This document shows, in pieces, positions 31,838 through 45,026 of a DNA stretch of 64,000 nt. This DNA comes from Paraphysomonas bandaiensis (taxonomy: Eukaryota > Chrysophyceae): contig CBFFRP010000371.1 in the NCBI GenBank assembly GCA_965644295.1, forward strand, positions 1-64,000. The letters are read 5' to 3'. The translations under genes and the position numbers were made by a program. The notes under the pieces were generated by a model. That model was not told the DNA's origin. It was given only the letters and a program-made list of their open reading frames with translations, and ran no database searches. Position 1 is the stretch's first letter; each line of letters begins with the position of its first letter.

Positions 31838-32837
31838 TTATAACAACTTGAATTCGCCCGTAATACTATCCATGACTTGGGAAGGGGCAGGTCCTATTGC
31901 GAGAACTGTATATGAACCTGGGGCTACTTGTGTATGACCTGCATCTTGTACCATACACACCACTATTCCAGCATCCATTGCCTACGGAGAAGATATTAGT
32001 ACGTTTATTGAATATATTTAGCAGCGCCTTCCATGACACCTTTCGTTCAAGCTCATGTAGAGCTTTATCGTTTGGCACTTTTACAGCGATTTTCGCTTGA
32101 CCAAGTTTGTACCACCACCTTACAGCCGATTTGGCATACCGAGCAGCCAGTCTATATGCACCCAGCGTAGCATGTCCGCATTGGGCAGCTATTTTTCCTT
32201 TACTCATTTGGAGACTAGTGTTAACACACAACATCTACCACATTTTCAATACCATATATTATAAACTTAAACTCATCCTCACCATTTTAAAATTCCCATC
32301 AAGCTTTGAATAGTTATCCTTAATTATATATGAAGGAGTAAGTCGTAATCCATCCTCATCATCACTGCTGTCAGAGCACGAACTCGATCTCGACGTGGGA
32401 ACAGTGTCCTCACTTGACCTAGGTTCAGCTGTACTCGCACATAAGTCATTGCGTGGCCGTTTCGATTGAATTTCATTACTGTTCTGTTTTCGCTTACATG
32501 AATTAGAATTTCTTTCATTATCTAATTTCAATATAGCATATTCTACATCTAATAGTAAAGTCTCCCATACTACTATACGAGCTCTCATATGATCACATGG
32601 ACCAGAATAAGTTTCATATTCTTCTTTTGCTATATGTAACTGTTTAATAATCTTCTTCTTTCTTTTTATTAATAGTGATATATTCTCAGTAGTGTCAAGT
32701 GGTGTTCTGTATGACTGTATGGAGAGATCTGTGAGTGTATCACATATATCTGTATGTTCATCACGATGCTTATATATATATCTTCCAGTTTCATATCCAT
32801 ATTGTTGTTGTAATGATAATAATGTAGAATTTGACAT
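31838..32837 (-). CDS. PTH2: Peptidyl-tRNA hydrolase 2 with N-terminal extension
   Basis: Three exons (32837-32283, 32234-32040, 31981-31838; introns 48 and 58 nt) give 297 residues. The last about 115 are a PTH2 domain: [18 protein letters not shown] (the conserved [10 protein letters not shown] signature), [32 protein letters not shown] (catalytic Asp region) and [11 protein letters not shown]2 releases tRNA from stalled peptidyl-tRNAs and in animals sits at mitochondria. The 185-residue N-terminal part is unrelated. It is helical and charged ([20 protein letters not shown]), then Ser-rich and acidic, and shows no transmembrane anchor. The joins are in frame at both introns. I read the extension as real because no internal ATG has a better context near the domain. 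Confidence 0.9.
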
Positions 32838-33282
32838 TTATATGATAGAGTTGGTTGTTATTGATATATATTTAAGTGATGATCTATATATATGTATGTA
32901 TATACAGTCCTATATGCAGTATGCAGCCATAGCTATGAACATCATGTATGTACAGTATATGTACAGCAGTAGATGATCGTATCGGCATCGTTTGTTTATT
33001 TTTGTTGAAAGATGCCCCTATTATTGAGACAACAATTATCTGTATACCAGCCGTAGTTGTATATCAATATTATAGAGTATATATGTTTCAATATATTTCC
33101 GAAAAAATAAGATGCTGACTGCCGATACGATAGTTATCACCGCCTGTATCTCATATATAAGAAGGGGATTTTGGTCTGTACGATGTTAATATCTGAGGTA
33201 TTTATACAAAACCACGCTTTATATATCACACTGGGCGAAAAATACAACACTCTTCACCCAGCAGTTTACATACTACGAACCA
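32838..33282. promoter_or_regulatory. Upstream gap between PTH2 and the first ARF arm
   Basis: Divergent gap up to the start of the inverted-repeat arm. It includes TATATATGTATGTATATACAG and GTACAGTATATGTACAGCAG words and the palindrome-like TCGTATCGGCATCG. No gene is seen. Confidence 0.4.
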
Positions 33283-34560
<1,278 letters not shown>

Positions 34561-35364
34561 GACAGTATGTGCAGATTATGTAAAAAAAAAGAATATTTGA
34601 TTTATTGCCGTATACTTTGCGAATACCGTAGCTTAGTATTAGTACTTGCGAAGGGTTTCATTTCAAGACGTCTCTCTTTGGAAATAGCGAAATTGTGTAT
34701 TAGTATGTTATCATCTGGAAAATCGACTTCACACTCCAAGGAAATGTGCTAGAAATGACCGTGGTTATTAAAATTTAGAACTAATACATCCTGAGCATAC
34801 AGAAGTGTTCAATTCAGCGAACCAAGGGCAAAATACGGACCAGAATAAGCATAAAGTTTAATCAACCACCCATCGATAAATTTTGGGATCCATATGTTCA
34901 GAAGGAAGAAATAGATTTATCCATAGCATCAGCGGAGTTAGAGCAGAATCACATATCACCTTAGCAGCTACAGCCACAGCCCTGCATGGTTATGGAGAAT
35001 TATGAATGGGTGATGATTCATCAATGACGTCTAGGACATCAATGCCATTCCCTGTATACAGTCATAGTATGGGTATTGATTAAGTAAATCGTCGAGTTAT
35101 CTGGCTAAGATACTGATCACATGTCTATAGACAAACCCTAAACACTACATGCCGACCCCTCTGCAGACAAATACTGTACCGTAGTAACATATAAAATGCC
35201 CATATATAGCTTCAATGATTCACCTACACGATCTAAATGACCAAACAAGTCATTTCCCGCTAAAAACATATAGAAGATATAAGATACGATGAGGATGAGA
35301 ACTTGTAAACCATCCTAATCATATGAACACACTGAAATAAGAGTTATCTCTTCTTGTACACAAG

Positions 35365-35560
35365 TGTGATGTGACTGAACGCCTCTAAGTCAGAATCTAC
35401 GCTGGAAAGCGACGATATTCACCGCTCTCTGTGTATAGGTGGACATGACGATGTTAAGTGAGAGTTGAGAGGGTCTCTATAGGGACGCAGTTGATGGCTG
35501 CTCTTCTTGAGGGTGTATTCGCGATATATCGCGAGTGGACCGTATACCATCACCAGCAGC
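35365..35560 (+). rRNA. Fragment resembling the 3' end of large-subunit rRNA
   Basis: The bases around 35374-35397 contain GAACGCCTCTAAGTCAGAAT, the highly conserved word near the 3' end of eukaryotic LSU rRNA. They are followed by ACGCTGGAAAGCGACGAT, which fits the continuing GCTAGAA.CG.. segment. Further on TATAGGTGGACATGACGA resembles TATAGATGGATACGAATA of yeast 25S. Upstream (before about 35360) I see no LSU sequence, so this is a scrap or a split rRNA piece, not a full gene. The core match is direct; the 3' extent is inference from memory of LSU sequence. Confidence 0.6.
35519..35534. promoter_or_regulatory. Perfect 16-bp palindrome TCGCGATATATCGCGA
   Basis: A two-fold symmetric site with CpG-rich ends in AT-rich DNA, about 250 bp before the ABCF start codon. 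It could be a binding site for a dimeric factor. It also lies at the end of the rRNA-like scrap, where it could instead be an rRNA hairpin. Confidence 0.4.
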
Positions 35561-35781
35561 AGTACATTACATAAACTCTACTGCCTGCAGCAAAGGAAAA
35601 AAAATAGAAGAAGAAAAAAGAACAATATGCTTGGGTTGAATGGCTGAATGAATGGTTTGATAGGGCGCCATGTATGGTATATGTATATACTTGTATTAAC
35701 CAATTAAGTAGATAGTGTTGAACTTCATTACGAAGTGTACTTATAATCCTGTCCGGCCGTACACGTAATTAGTAAGTGAAT

Positions 35782-38700
35782 ATGCCGAAGAAAGCGAATC
35801 GTGATGCTGGTTTGTCTGTCCTGGCTGATCTTGGTATCATAGACGATACATCTGATCATGAGACTACTCATAGTAAACCTGTTGCTAAAGGAAAGAAAGG
35901 AAAGAAATCAAAAGGAGAGATTAAAACTATGAAATCAAGTGTTGTTGATGATAATGAATCAGATAATGAGAAAGAAATGAATGGAAAACAATCAGCATTC
36001 TCATTAGCAGATGAACATGACAGTGAATCAGAGGGTCAAATAAAAGGAAAGAAAGGAAAAAAAGGAAAATCAACAATAAAAAATAAAATAAATGTTGATA
36101 GTGATTCTGATGATGCTGGTAGAGGTGGAAAGAAAGGAAAGAAAGGAAAAAATAAGAAAGAAGCTATAGCTATACCAGTTATAGAGGGTGATAGTGATGA
36201 GGAGGTTATTGAAACTAGTCGAAATAGTAAAAAGAATAAGAAATCTAAAAATAAAGCAGTGAAACGAGCAGAGATTATTGATTGTCATGAAGATGATGAG
36301 GAGGAAGAAGGGAGTGATACTGAAGCTAATGGTCCTCAGGAGTCAAGTACCCCGATAGTGGAGGATGTTGTAGAGGAAATGGCGGCACTAAATGTAGATG
36401 AGGATAGTGATGAGGAAGAACAGACAAAGACAAAGAGCAAAGGAAAGCTATCAAAGGCAGAGCGCAAGAAACAAAAATCTGCTCAGAAGTCATCTACCAA
36501 GTCTGTTGTCACTGACAATATTCCTCCCAAGTCTGATGATACTCCAAAAGTTTCTAATGAACCAGCTGTTGCAGTAGAGGAAGTGCATGTGAACATCACC
36601 CCTGATGAAGAACCCGCTGCTCCACCTTCTGAAAATCCCCCTGCCGCTACGACAGCGTCAGCTCAACCTGAGGAGACGGACAGCGGGTCAAAGAAACCGA
36701 AGAAAAAAGAGAAGAAAAACAAATTACTGCGAAACCTTGATGCCCGTAAGAAAGAATTGGAAGAGGCAGAAAAGGCAGCCCGCGAAGCAGAAGAGGCCGC
36801 TGCTAAGGAGGCCGCTAAGAATGCACCTACTAAAACTAAGGAGAAAAAGAAGTCAAAGCCCGTCGTACCGGATGACGTTGATGAAGAGGCTGTAATGAGA
36901 AGTACCATGTTCGGAGACGAAGTGGCCAACGAGTATGGTCCTCCTCCAACCGCCACTGTTGAACCTGAACCTGTTGCGGTGAGCGGAAAGAAACTTAGCA
37001 ACAAAGAGAAAAAGAAACTGGAGCGTGAGCGTGAAGCTAAAGTGCGCGAGGCGGCCTATGACGTAGCACTCATGAAGGCCTCCCAGGAGGGTGCCCAATT
37101 TGCAGTGAGTCAGTCTGCTGTAGATGAAAATGACCCTCAATGGCAGAATGCTCTTGACATTAGTGTTCCAAGTCTGTCAATTTCAGCTCATAACAAGGAA
37201 CTTTTCGTCGATGCAGAGTTAAATATTGCACATGGGAGACGATACGGCTTGGTCGGCCCTAATGGCGCAGGTGAGTAAGTATATATTTGGAGCGTAGTAT
37301 GTGAAACGAATGTTCGTTGTACATTTCGTATGATCTACATTGTTCATACCTCACCACGTACATGGTCTTAGGAAAGTCAACTCTTCTAAAGATGATTGCT
37401 TCTGGGGAACTGAAACTGCCGCCACGTATCGATTACCTGTATGTTGAGCAGGAAGTCTTAGCAGATGATACACCAGCGGTTGATGCCGTGCTCAAGGCAG
37501 ATAAGTAAGTGCCTCAAGATGTTTTTTGTATTGAAATTGTTGCACCCTGTTAATTCATTGAACTGAATTGATGTTATGCTATTCGTGTTTTAGGGAACGC
37601 TGGGTCCTTCTGCAGGAGGAGAAAAGTATCATGAAACAGATCGAGGAAAGTGGGTCTGCTGTGGATGAGGCACTGGACGCTAGACTAGGTGAGGTGCATC
37701 AGCAGCTTGCCGTTATTGGTGCTTCGTCAGCAGAGGCGAAGGCACGGAGAATACTCTTTGGTCTTGGATTTACAGCCGAAATGCAAGTTCGCGCCACCAA
37801 ATTTTTTTCAGGTACACAATCTTTTAACTTACATCCTCAATTGTTCCAGATATGCGTTATATACCACATATATAACGTTCTATATTCTTGACACACAGGT
37901 GGATGGAGAATGAGAATTTCTTTGGCACGGGCTCTATTTATTGAGCCAACTCTTCTTATGCTGGTATATTTATTTCGCTTTTGTTTTTGTATTTTTATGC
38001 AGTCTTCTCTCAGGATGAGCCTACTAACCATTTGGATCTTAATGCCGTTATTTGGCTCGACGACTACTTACAGAGATGGAAAAAAACCCTTCTCATTGTA
38101 TCTCACGATCAGGATTTCCTAAATAGCGTTTGTCAGGAGATTATTCATCTGGAGGATAAGAAGCTTGTCACATACAGGTATCGCGTTGTCTTGTCCTAAT
38201 ATTTTTTATGAACCACTTGTAGAGGAAACTACGATAACTTCAAAGAACAAGAGGCCACGAAGCGAAAACAACTCCAGAAGGCCTGGGAAAAGCAAGAGAA
38301 GAGACTGCGTGAGATGAAGAGTAAGGGACAGACCAAGCAGAATGCGGAGAAAAACCTCCTCAAAGCTAAATCTCGTGAACCTGGTGCTCGATCTAAGAAG
38401 CAAGCCGCCGCAGAGGTTGCTTCGGGCACAGGAAGTGCCGAGACAAAAGTGGAACTTATCAAACGACCTAGAGAATACACTGTAAAATTCACCTTTCCCG
38501 AAGTTAGTATTATCAGTCCACCTATTTTGGAGGTGAGGGATGTGAACTTTAGATATGGCCCCAACCTTCCCTGGCTTTTCCGTGGTCTCAATTTTGGTCT
38601 GGATATGCACTCGCGTGTGTGTATCGTGGGTCCTAACGGCAGTGGAAAATCCACTCTCATAAAATTGATTACCGAAGATGTGAGGCCTCCCGAGGGTGAA

Positions 38701-39303
38701 GTACTTAAGAATCCTCGACTCCGTATAGGTGTATACAACCAGCATTTTGTGGACCGTCTTCCCATGGATGAGGATCCGGTGACATATATCCGCCGTATGT
38801 TCAACGAGGAGACGTATCAGTCTGCCCGCAACATCCTTGGCAGATATGGACTGGAGGGCCATGCACATACGATTCCCATTCGCGACCTCTCGGGTGGGCA
38901 GAAAGCAAGGGTTGTATTTGTTGAGCTTAGTTTAATGGCACCACACCTGCTCTTTTTAGGTGTGTATTGTGTAAAATGTTATTATGTTATTCCTATTCGT
39001 GCGGAGTACATGAGAAGTGTATGAATCTAATATACGTATTCTTTAGATGAGCCCACGAACAATCTTGATATTGAGTCCATCGATGCACTGTGTGATGCGC
39101 TGAGGGCTTACAACGGAGGTGTAGTGTTGGTCAGTCATGATGCCAGGCTTATCGAGACGACGGAGTGCCAGTTGTGGGTTGTGGATGATCAGAATGTGGA
39201 GCCATGGGAGTCTGGCTTCGAGGGATACAGAGAATACTTGCTCAAGCAGTTGGAGGAACAGTTGGCGACTATTGTTCCTGGTAGTGGTGAGAGACCGAAG
39301 TAG
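35782..39303 (+). CDS. ABCF1-like ribosome-associated ABC ATPase
   Basis: Seven exons (35782-37270, 37372-37504, 37594-37811, 37899-37963, 38014-38177, 38223-38959, 39047-39303) give 1,020 residues. The start is the [13 protein letters not shown]; a GTG two codons upstream is not used. Residues 1-440 are Lys/Glu/Asp-rich (repeats of KGKKGKK), as in the N-terminus of ABCF1/ABC50, which binds eIF2. ABC domain 1 has Walker A GPNGAGKST (split by intron 1), signature FSGGWRMR (split by intron 3) and Walker [13 protein letters not shown] (split by intron 4). Domain 2 has [17 protein letters not shown] and [11 protein letters not shown] (split by intron 6). No membrane segments. Predicted role is translation initiation or ribosome quality control. 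The gene lies between the inverted ARF units. Confidence 0.95.
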
Positions 39304-39919
39304 TTTATAGTCAAGGTGACATAACATTTCTGAGTGCTTACATGGGAGTTTGTTTCCGGTGTATTGGTGGCGTTAATAAAGATTACATGACTATTGCCAG
39401 ACTGCGTACGGATACTGAATAATGTCTGAAAATTGGCGAACGACAGTACTAGAAACGTCAGATAATGCTCAATCGGTAATATAATTAATATTGGATTCTT
39501 GAAGGTTACAAATACTCAATAACTGTTTTTAATCGGATATTCTAGCGCAAGTACATTTTATTCAGCCACTGAGCCTTGTAAACTTAGTTGCACCAGTGAG
39601 TCTCAGCTATTTCAAAAGAGAGAATACTTGGAATTATCTATTGTTGAGATTGAAATTAACTAACTTCTTTACTACTTTACAAAGCAAGCTAATCCTACAC
39701 TACAGACTTCGCATACGTATACTCCTATTACGATTACTTATATTTACATGATCTGCAGATTGTTGGCATACATATGTTGTTCTAAACTTGAACTGTAAAA
39801 TACGTTAAATGCAATGTGAAAAACTGTAATACCTAGTCAAAATTGTTATATAGCTCTTACTGTGAAACAGAAGAAATGAATATAAATATATGGTGTTGAT
39901 GTGCTTTACATTTTACATG
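39304..39919. other. 3' gap between ABCF and ARF arm 2
   Basis: AT-rich; no gene seen. It shows no visible similarity to the gap on the other side of the ABCF gene. Confidence 0.35.
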
Positions 39920-41180
<1,261 letters not shown>

Positions 41181-41340
41181 TATACGGTATGTATACTTCA
41201 TATCACTGCAGTGCGCATAATATACAGAGAAGAGTACATTGTAGTACAGTAGAGGAATACAGTCGAGTCAGTGAGATAAGAAGGTGCGTATTCGTAGTTT
41301 GGGTTCTGATATGATCCAACACTCAACTTAAGCAGCAGCC

Positions 41341-41439
41341 CCCCTATAGACACCCTAAAGACACCCTGTAGACAACCTATAAGCACCCTATAAACACCCT
41401 ATAGACACCCTGTAGATACCTTATAGATACCCTCTCAAG
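41341..41439. repeat. 11-bp tandem repeat, ACCCTATAGAC-type, about 9 units
   Basis: A run of units such as ACCCTATAGAC, ACCCTGTAGAT and ACCTTATAGAT with a constant ACC(C/T)T(A/G)TA core, 80-180 bp before the start codon of the DUF1336 gene. The 11-bp spacing is about one helical turn, so repeated sites would lie on one DNA face. It may be a multi-site promoter element or a simple minisatellite. Confidence 0.75.
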
Positions 41440-41518
41440 GCAACTAACATCTCATCCTATCCATACTATTGACACTCATTTACGAGAAGAGTTAAACTAC
41501 TATACTTGTATTATATAT

Positions 41519-42922
41519 ATGGCGAGCTGGTTTAATACAGTCACATCTCTAGCAGATGTAAGTGCTATATAGACATATACATACATACACAGGGATGAAC
41601 TCATTGTATACAGGATCTTGTTACAGGATTTCTTGATGAAAATAATAATACAAGTTCAACATCTACACCATCACATGAATATGATGAGTATACACAAACA
41701 TGGCTTGATGCTGAAGGAGAACAATCAACAGACAATCCTCTTATTGAGGGCTCGTTGTCTACAGGAGATTTAAGATTCACTCATATGATGGATTGTGGAA
41801 ATTTTAGTGATGCCGGTATGTAACTAATCTAGTTGTGTGTAACATATGTTTTAATGATGTATGGTAGCTATGAGTCATGAGTTGAAAGTTAGAGGAAAGA
41901 CCTACATGGACGACCGCGTTAAAGTACAGTCACCTGGTGCCGTTAGTACTCTGGTCGGGTTTGAGATATTTGAGGTCGATATAGAGGATGGAGCCCACAC
42001 TTCTGGATCAGGAAATAGCAGTCGGTATGACCACATTGCATCTAAAGGATTAATGAAGCAAAGAATTGAAGCAGTGAAGAGGTGAAGTCCTTTCTGCGAG
42101 AAATAGTTTTATATATCACATATATTAACAGGTTACAGGATCCACCTTTTTTATTTATTCTCAACTTTCAAATACCCGGAGACCCACCGGTAGGTCCTTC
42201 GTCGTGAGCTATTCTTTAGTGAATGATTTGTTGTATTAGGTCAGTTTAGTAGCGACGTTCGCCCTTCCACGGAACATGACTGAGCCATTGCAAGACGACA
42301 CAGATGATATGCGAGCTTTCAAACATCTATGGTCACAGTATATTGACTTGCCTCGTACCGAAGATGAGCGCCTAAGTAAATGGGAGGATGCAACATGTGA
42401 TTCCCAAAAAGTAGAGGCAAAGTCCCCACCAACAGGAATGCTTCAGGCATGGGGGGGACCAGCTGATATATCTTGGCCAGATCCCTCTGAACCAGGATCG
42501 CTACCATACGATGACTTCAGACACTCCAGGTGTGTATCATTCTTTGCGACTGTACTTCATGAAAGTAGCTGTTGTTCACCACAAATAACACGACAAATAG
42601 GTTCAAGCTCATTCCAGCAATGAAGAATGCTCCATGGGTTGTCCTGGCTGCCGTGAGAAATGTCCCAGTGATTCTTGGACATAAGTTGGTGCAACGTTAT
42701 TTTCGAGGCGACAATTACATCGAGACTGATGTAGATGTTGCTTCTAGCGTAATAGCGCTAAATATAGTTGCCCTGTGCAGGAATTACGCTAAACATATTG
42801 ATGTTGAGTGCGCAGTTGTTCTTCAAGGCGAGTCAGAACATGAGCTTCCTGAGAAAATTCTAGCCGCAATATCTCTTCCATTTATAGACATTGAGAAGAG
42901 GAGGGCTCTATTTAGTGAATGA
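41519..42922 (+). CDS. DUF1336 / EDR2-C-terminal-domain protein
   Basis: Six exons (41519-41557, 41614-41815, 41868-42081, 42132-42189, 42240-42529, 42601-42922; introns 50-71 nt) give 374 residues. The whole protein follows the EDR2_C (DUF1336) pattern: FSDAAMSHELKVRGKTYMDD (compare VRGK.Y..D), FLFILNFQIPGDPPVSLVAT, RFKLIPAMKNAPWVV, VPVILGHKLVQRYFRGDNY, ETDVDVASSVIA and ELPEKILAAISLPF. In plants EDR2 has PH and START domains before this one and binds phosphatidylinositol-4-phosphate. Here there is only a short Ser/Thr-rich N-terminus, so the domain stands alone, as in many algal and protist proteins. Predicted membrane-lipid-binding protein; precise role unknown. Confidence 0.9.
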
Positions 42923-43544
42923 GAATGAATTGATTTTTCTAAGCACTTGTATCGATTGAAAGGTGTATACAGTCGCCCTGGTATTGTAAAATTGTTAATA
43001 GATAAGTGGTGTTTCAATTCGGTAAGTATTCGTTCTTAGTGAGGGCACTAGATAACATGCTAACGCACCCGCTGTGAGACCATAAGTTGAAACAATGATG
43101 AGCGTGGGGGATAATATCTATTTAGTCATGTATGACCATTTTAATTGGCGATACATATTTATTAATGGCCATTATAATTGGAGAGAACTGGGCACCCATT
43201 AATGGGCCGTCAACGGTTACCAGGTCCTGATATCTGATGCGCATGGGTAAAGCTAATCTAAAGCCAACATTTAAAGTGTATAGTAATGTTATGGAATAAT
43301 TTTCTTCAAGCTATTACACAAGCAAACTTAAATGTTAGACTAACAAGCTATATGATTGTTATTAGAATAATTTATTGTGTTTTACACCACTTAAGATATA
43401 GAATATATTGAAATAAAGGTTTCAATCATTCGTACCGAGATATGAACATCGGAGCAGTGAATACTTTAAAGTCACATCATAATGAAGCATATGATGACAC
43501 TAATATACGTGGGTTATACGTCACTTTCTCAAAGAGGAGTAATG
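42923..43544. other. Convergent 3' gap, 0.6 kb
   Basis: No gene. A small local repeat, CCATTTTAATTGG(C/A)GATACAT-like against CCATTATAATTGGAGA with ATTAATGGCC/ATTAATGGGCC, lies near 43137-43210. Confidence 0.35.
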
Positions 43545-44569
43545 TTATCGTGGTACAGGTGAAGTAAATCCTACATCGGAATTACTTGAATGAGATTCAC
43601 ACCTATTGTAACCTCCTATTGAAGTAATCTCTGTACTTGTCGGCAACGAAACAACCTTACTACTAACAGAGCACATATAATACCCCACACCAACTATTAA
43701 AAATGCACCGACAATGACTCCAACCACCAGCCCAATAAGGGTTGCCTTTTTACTCCCACTCCCTCTATGATTAGTGGAGTCGTAGTTGTAAATCTCTTCT
43801 GCATATCCCGCACAATTAACATACATACTAAGGGCTGCTGATGAATGCAAATCGACAGTAACGCATTGTGTAGAACTTGTTCCCGTTGCTGTATACAGAG
43901 CGGACCCAAAACAATGACCATTTCCATGTACATACACACTCCAGTTTCCATCAGTTGTGCTTTCTGAACATATAATATGGACACTTATAACCAAGCCTTC
44001 ATATATAACTTCTTCACATATGCCGTTAGTCACAACACCTGAACAGCAGACAGATATATATTACATACATAATGCATATTTTCAAAATATCCTCTACCTC
44101 CGCCGTAGTAGCCCTCTTCATTGCAAGCAGTTGCTTCATAGACTGCAGAATATACAGGAAATTCCTCATAGGGGTCTTCCTCTGGGTCATCATTCCCCTC
44201 ATCAGTAGCAGAACAGTTAGTAGAGTCAGTAGCATCACAATTAACTGATAAACTCAGTACATCATCAATAAACTTGCTGCTATCACACTCACAATCTCCA
44301 CCCCCCTCTAACTGAAATATAGAAAATCCTGAACAATCCTGTGAATAGAATACTGTACTAATCCATGGAGATGATGATAGATTATTATAACAATCAATAG
44401 ATGCGCTTATAATGACTTCATTGTCTATAAGTGTGAAGCATTGTCCTGTAGAGGTATTACCAGTCTGTATAACACTATTATTACAGCTATAGCCTCCATA
44501 GAATGAATATTCTACAGTTCCACTCACACTAATAACAGATATTGATATCAGTAATAATGGAAGTAGCAT
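43545..44569 (-). CDS. Type I membrane protein, cysteine- and serine-rich ectodomain
   Basis: Two exons (44569-44098 and 44038-43545, intron 59 nt) give 321 residues. The start at 44569 gives a classic signal peptide, LLPLLLISISVISVSG; an upstream in-frame ATG would add a polar leader and is less likely. Next come two similar modules of about 110 residues, with spaced Cys and N-glycosylation sites (CNNSVIQTGNTSTGQCFTL; FGSALYTATGTSSTQCVTV). There is a basic GSGSKK stop, one transmembrane helix (LIGLVVGVIVGAFLIVGVGY), and a cytosolic tail of about 45 Ser-rich residues. No enzymatic motif seen. Probable cell-surface or lysosomal glycoprotein; family not recognised. Confidence 0.8.
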
Positions 44570-45026
44570 TGTTGAATAGAACTGACTGTTCTTAATGTAT
44601 ATCTCTCTATATCTCTCTATATATGTGTATGTATGGGAGCAGGGTAGTGTGTACAAGTGCTGTAGCACCTACGTCTATGTATATGGAGGCATGCTGTCCG
44701 TATATGTACAAAGGTATACGTATGATATACGTACGAAGAACGGCTTTCTGATGTGTTGGCAGGACTACAGTGTATTATTGTGACTGATAATGGTACGTTG
44801 TGGACAGAAGTGGTATGGTATGATCCAGATATAGATACCCACCGTACTGGAGGTAGGCGATACTGTAGTGTACAAATACACAGCTAGGATGGATGTACAT
44901 ACTGCTGTACTGGTGTGTACCTCCCTGCTGGTGTATGTGGATATGATCCATCACATCATGTACATGTATATACACACACACATATACATATATATATATA
45001 TTAAGTTACATGAACATAGAGATATA
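44570..45026. promoter_or_regulatory. Shared upstream gap (membrane protein / MLO-like)
   Basis: 457 bp between divergent starts. It contains TATCTCTCTATATATGTGTATGTATGG, GTATATGTACAAAGGTATACGTATG and CACACACATATACATATATATATAT simple sequence. Frames visible here are composition artefacts. Confidence 0.4.

Larger units (their letters stand above)
34561..35781. other. Long 5' flank of the ABCF gene
   Basis: About 1.2 kb without a protein gene. It contains an rRNA-like scrap (35365-35560) and a 16-bp palindrome (separate entries), then an A-rich run (AAAAAAAATAGAAGAAG) near 35600 and TATATGTATATAC about 100 bp before the start codon. 34561-35360 shows nothing I can name. Confidence 0.4.

Noticed and set aside
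35001-35120. Possible C/D-box snoRNA (TGATGAT near 35011)
   Set aside because: A C-box-like word alone is weak. I found no convincing D box, terminal stem or guide match to rRNA.
35776-35781. ABCF start at the GTG at 35776
   Set aside because: A normal ATG follows two codons later and a GTG start would be unusual in a eukaryote.
44570-44668. Longer N-terminus of the type I membrane protein from 44668
   Set aside because: It would place polar, Tyr-rich residues from promoter simple sequence before a perfect signal peptide; the ATG at 44569 is better.
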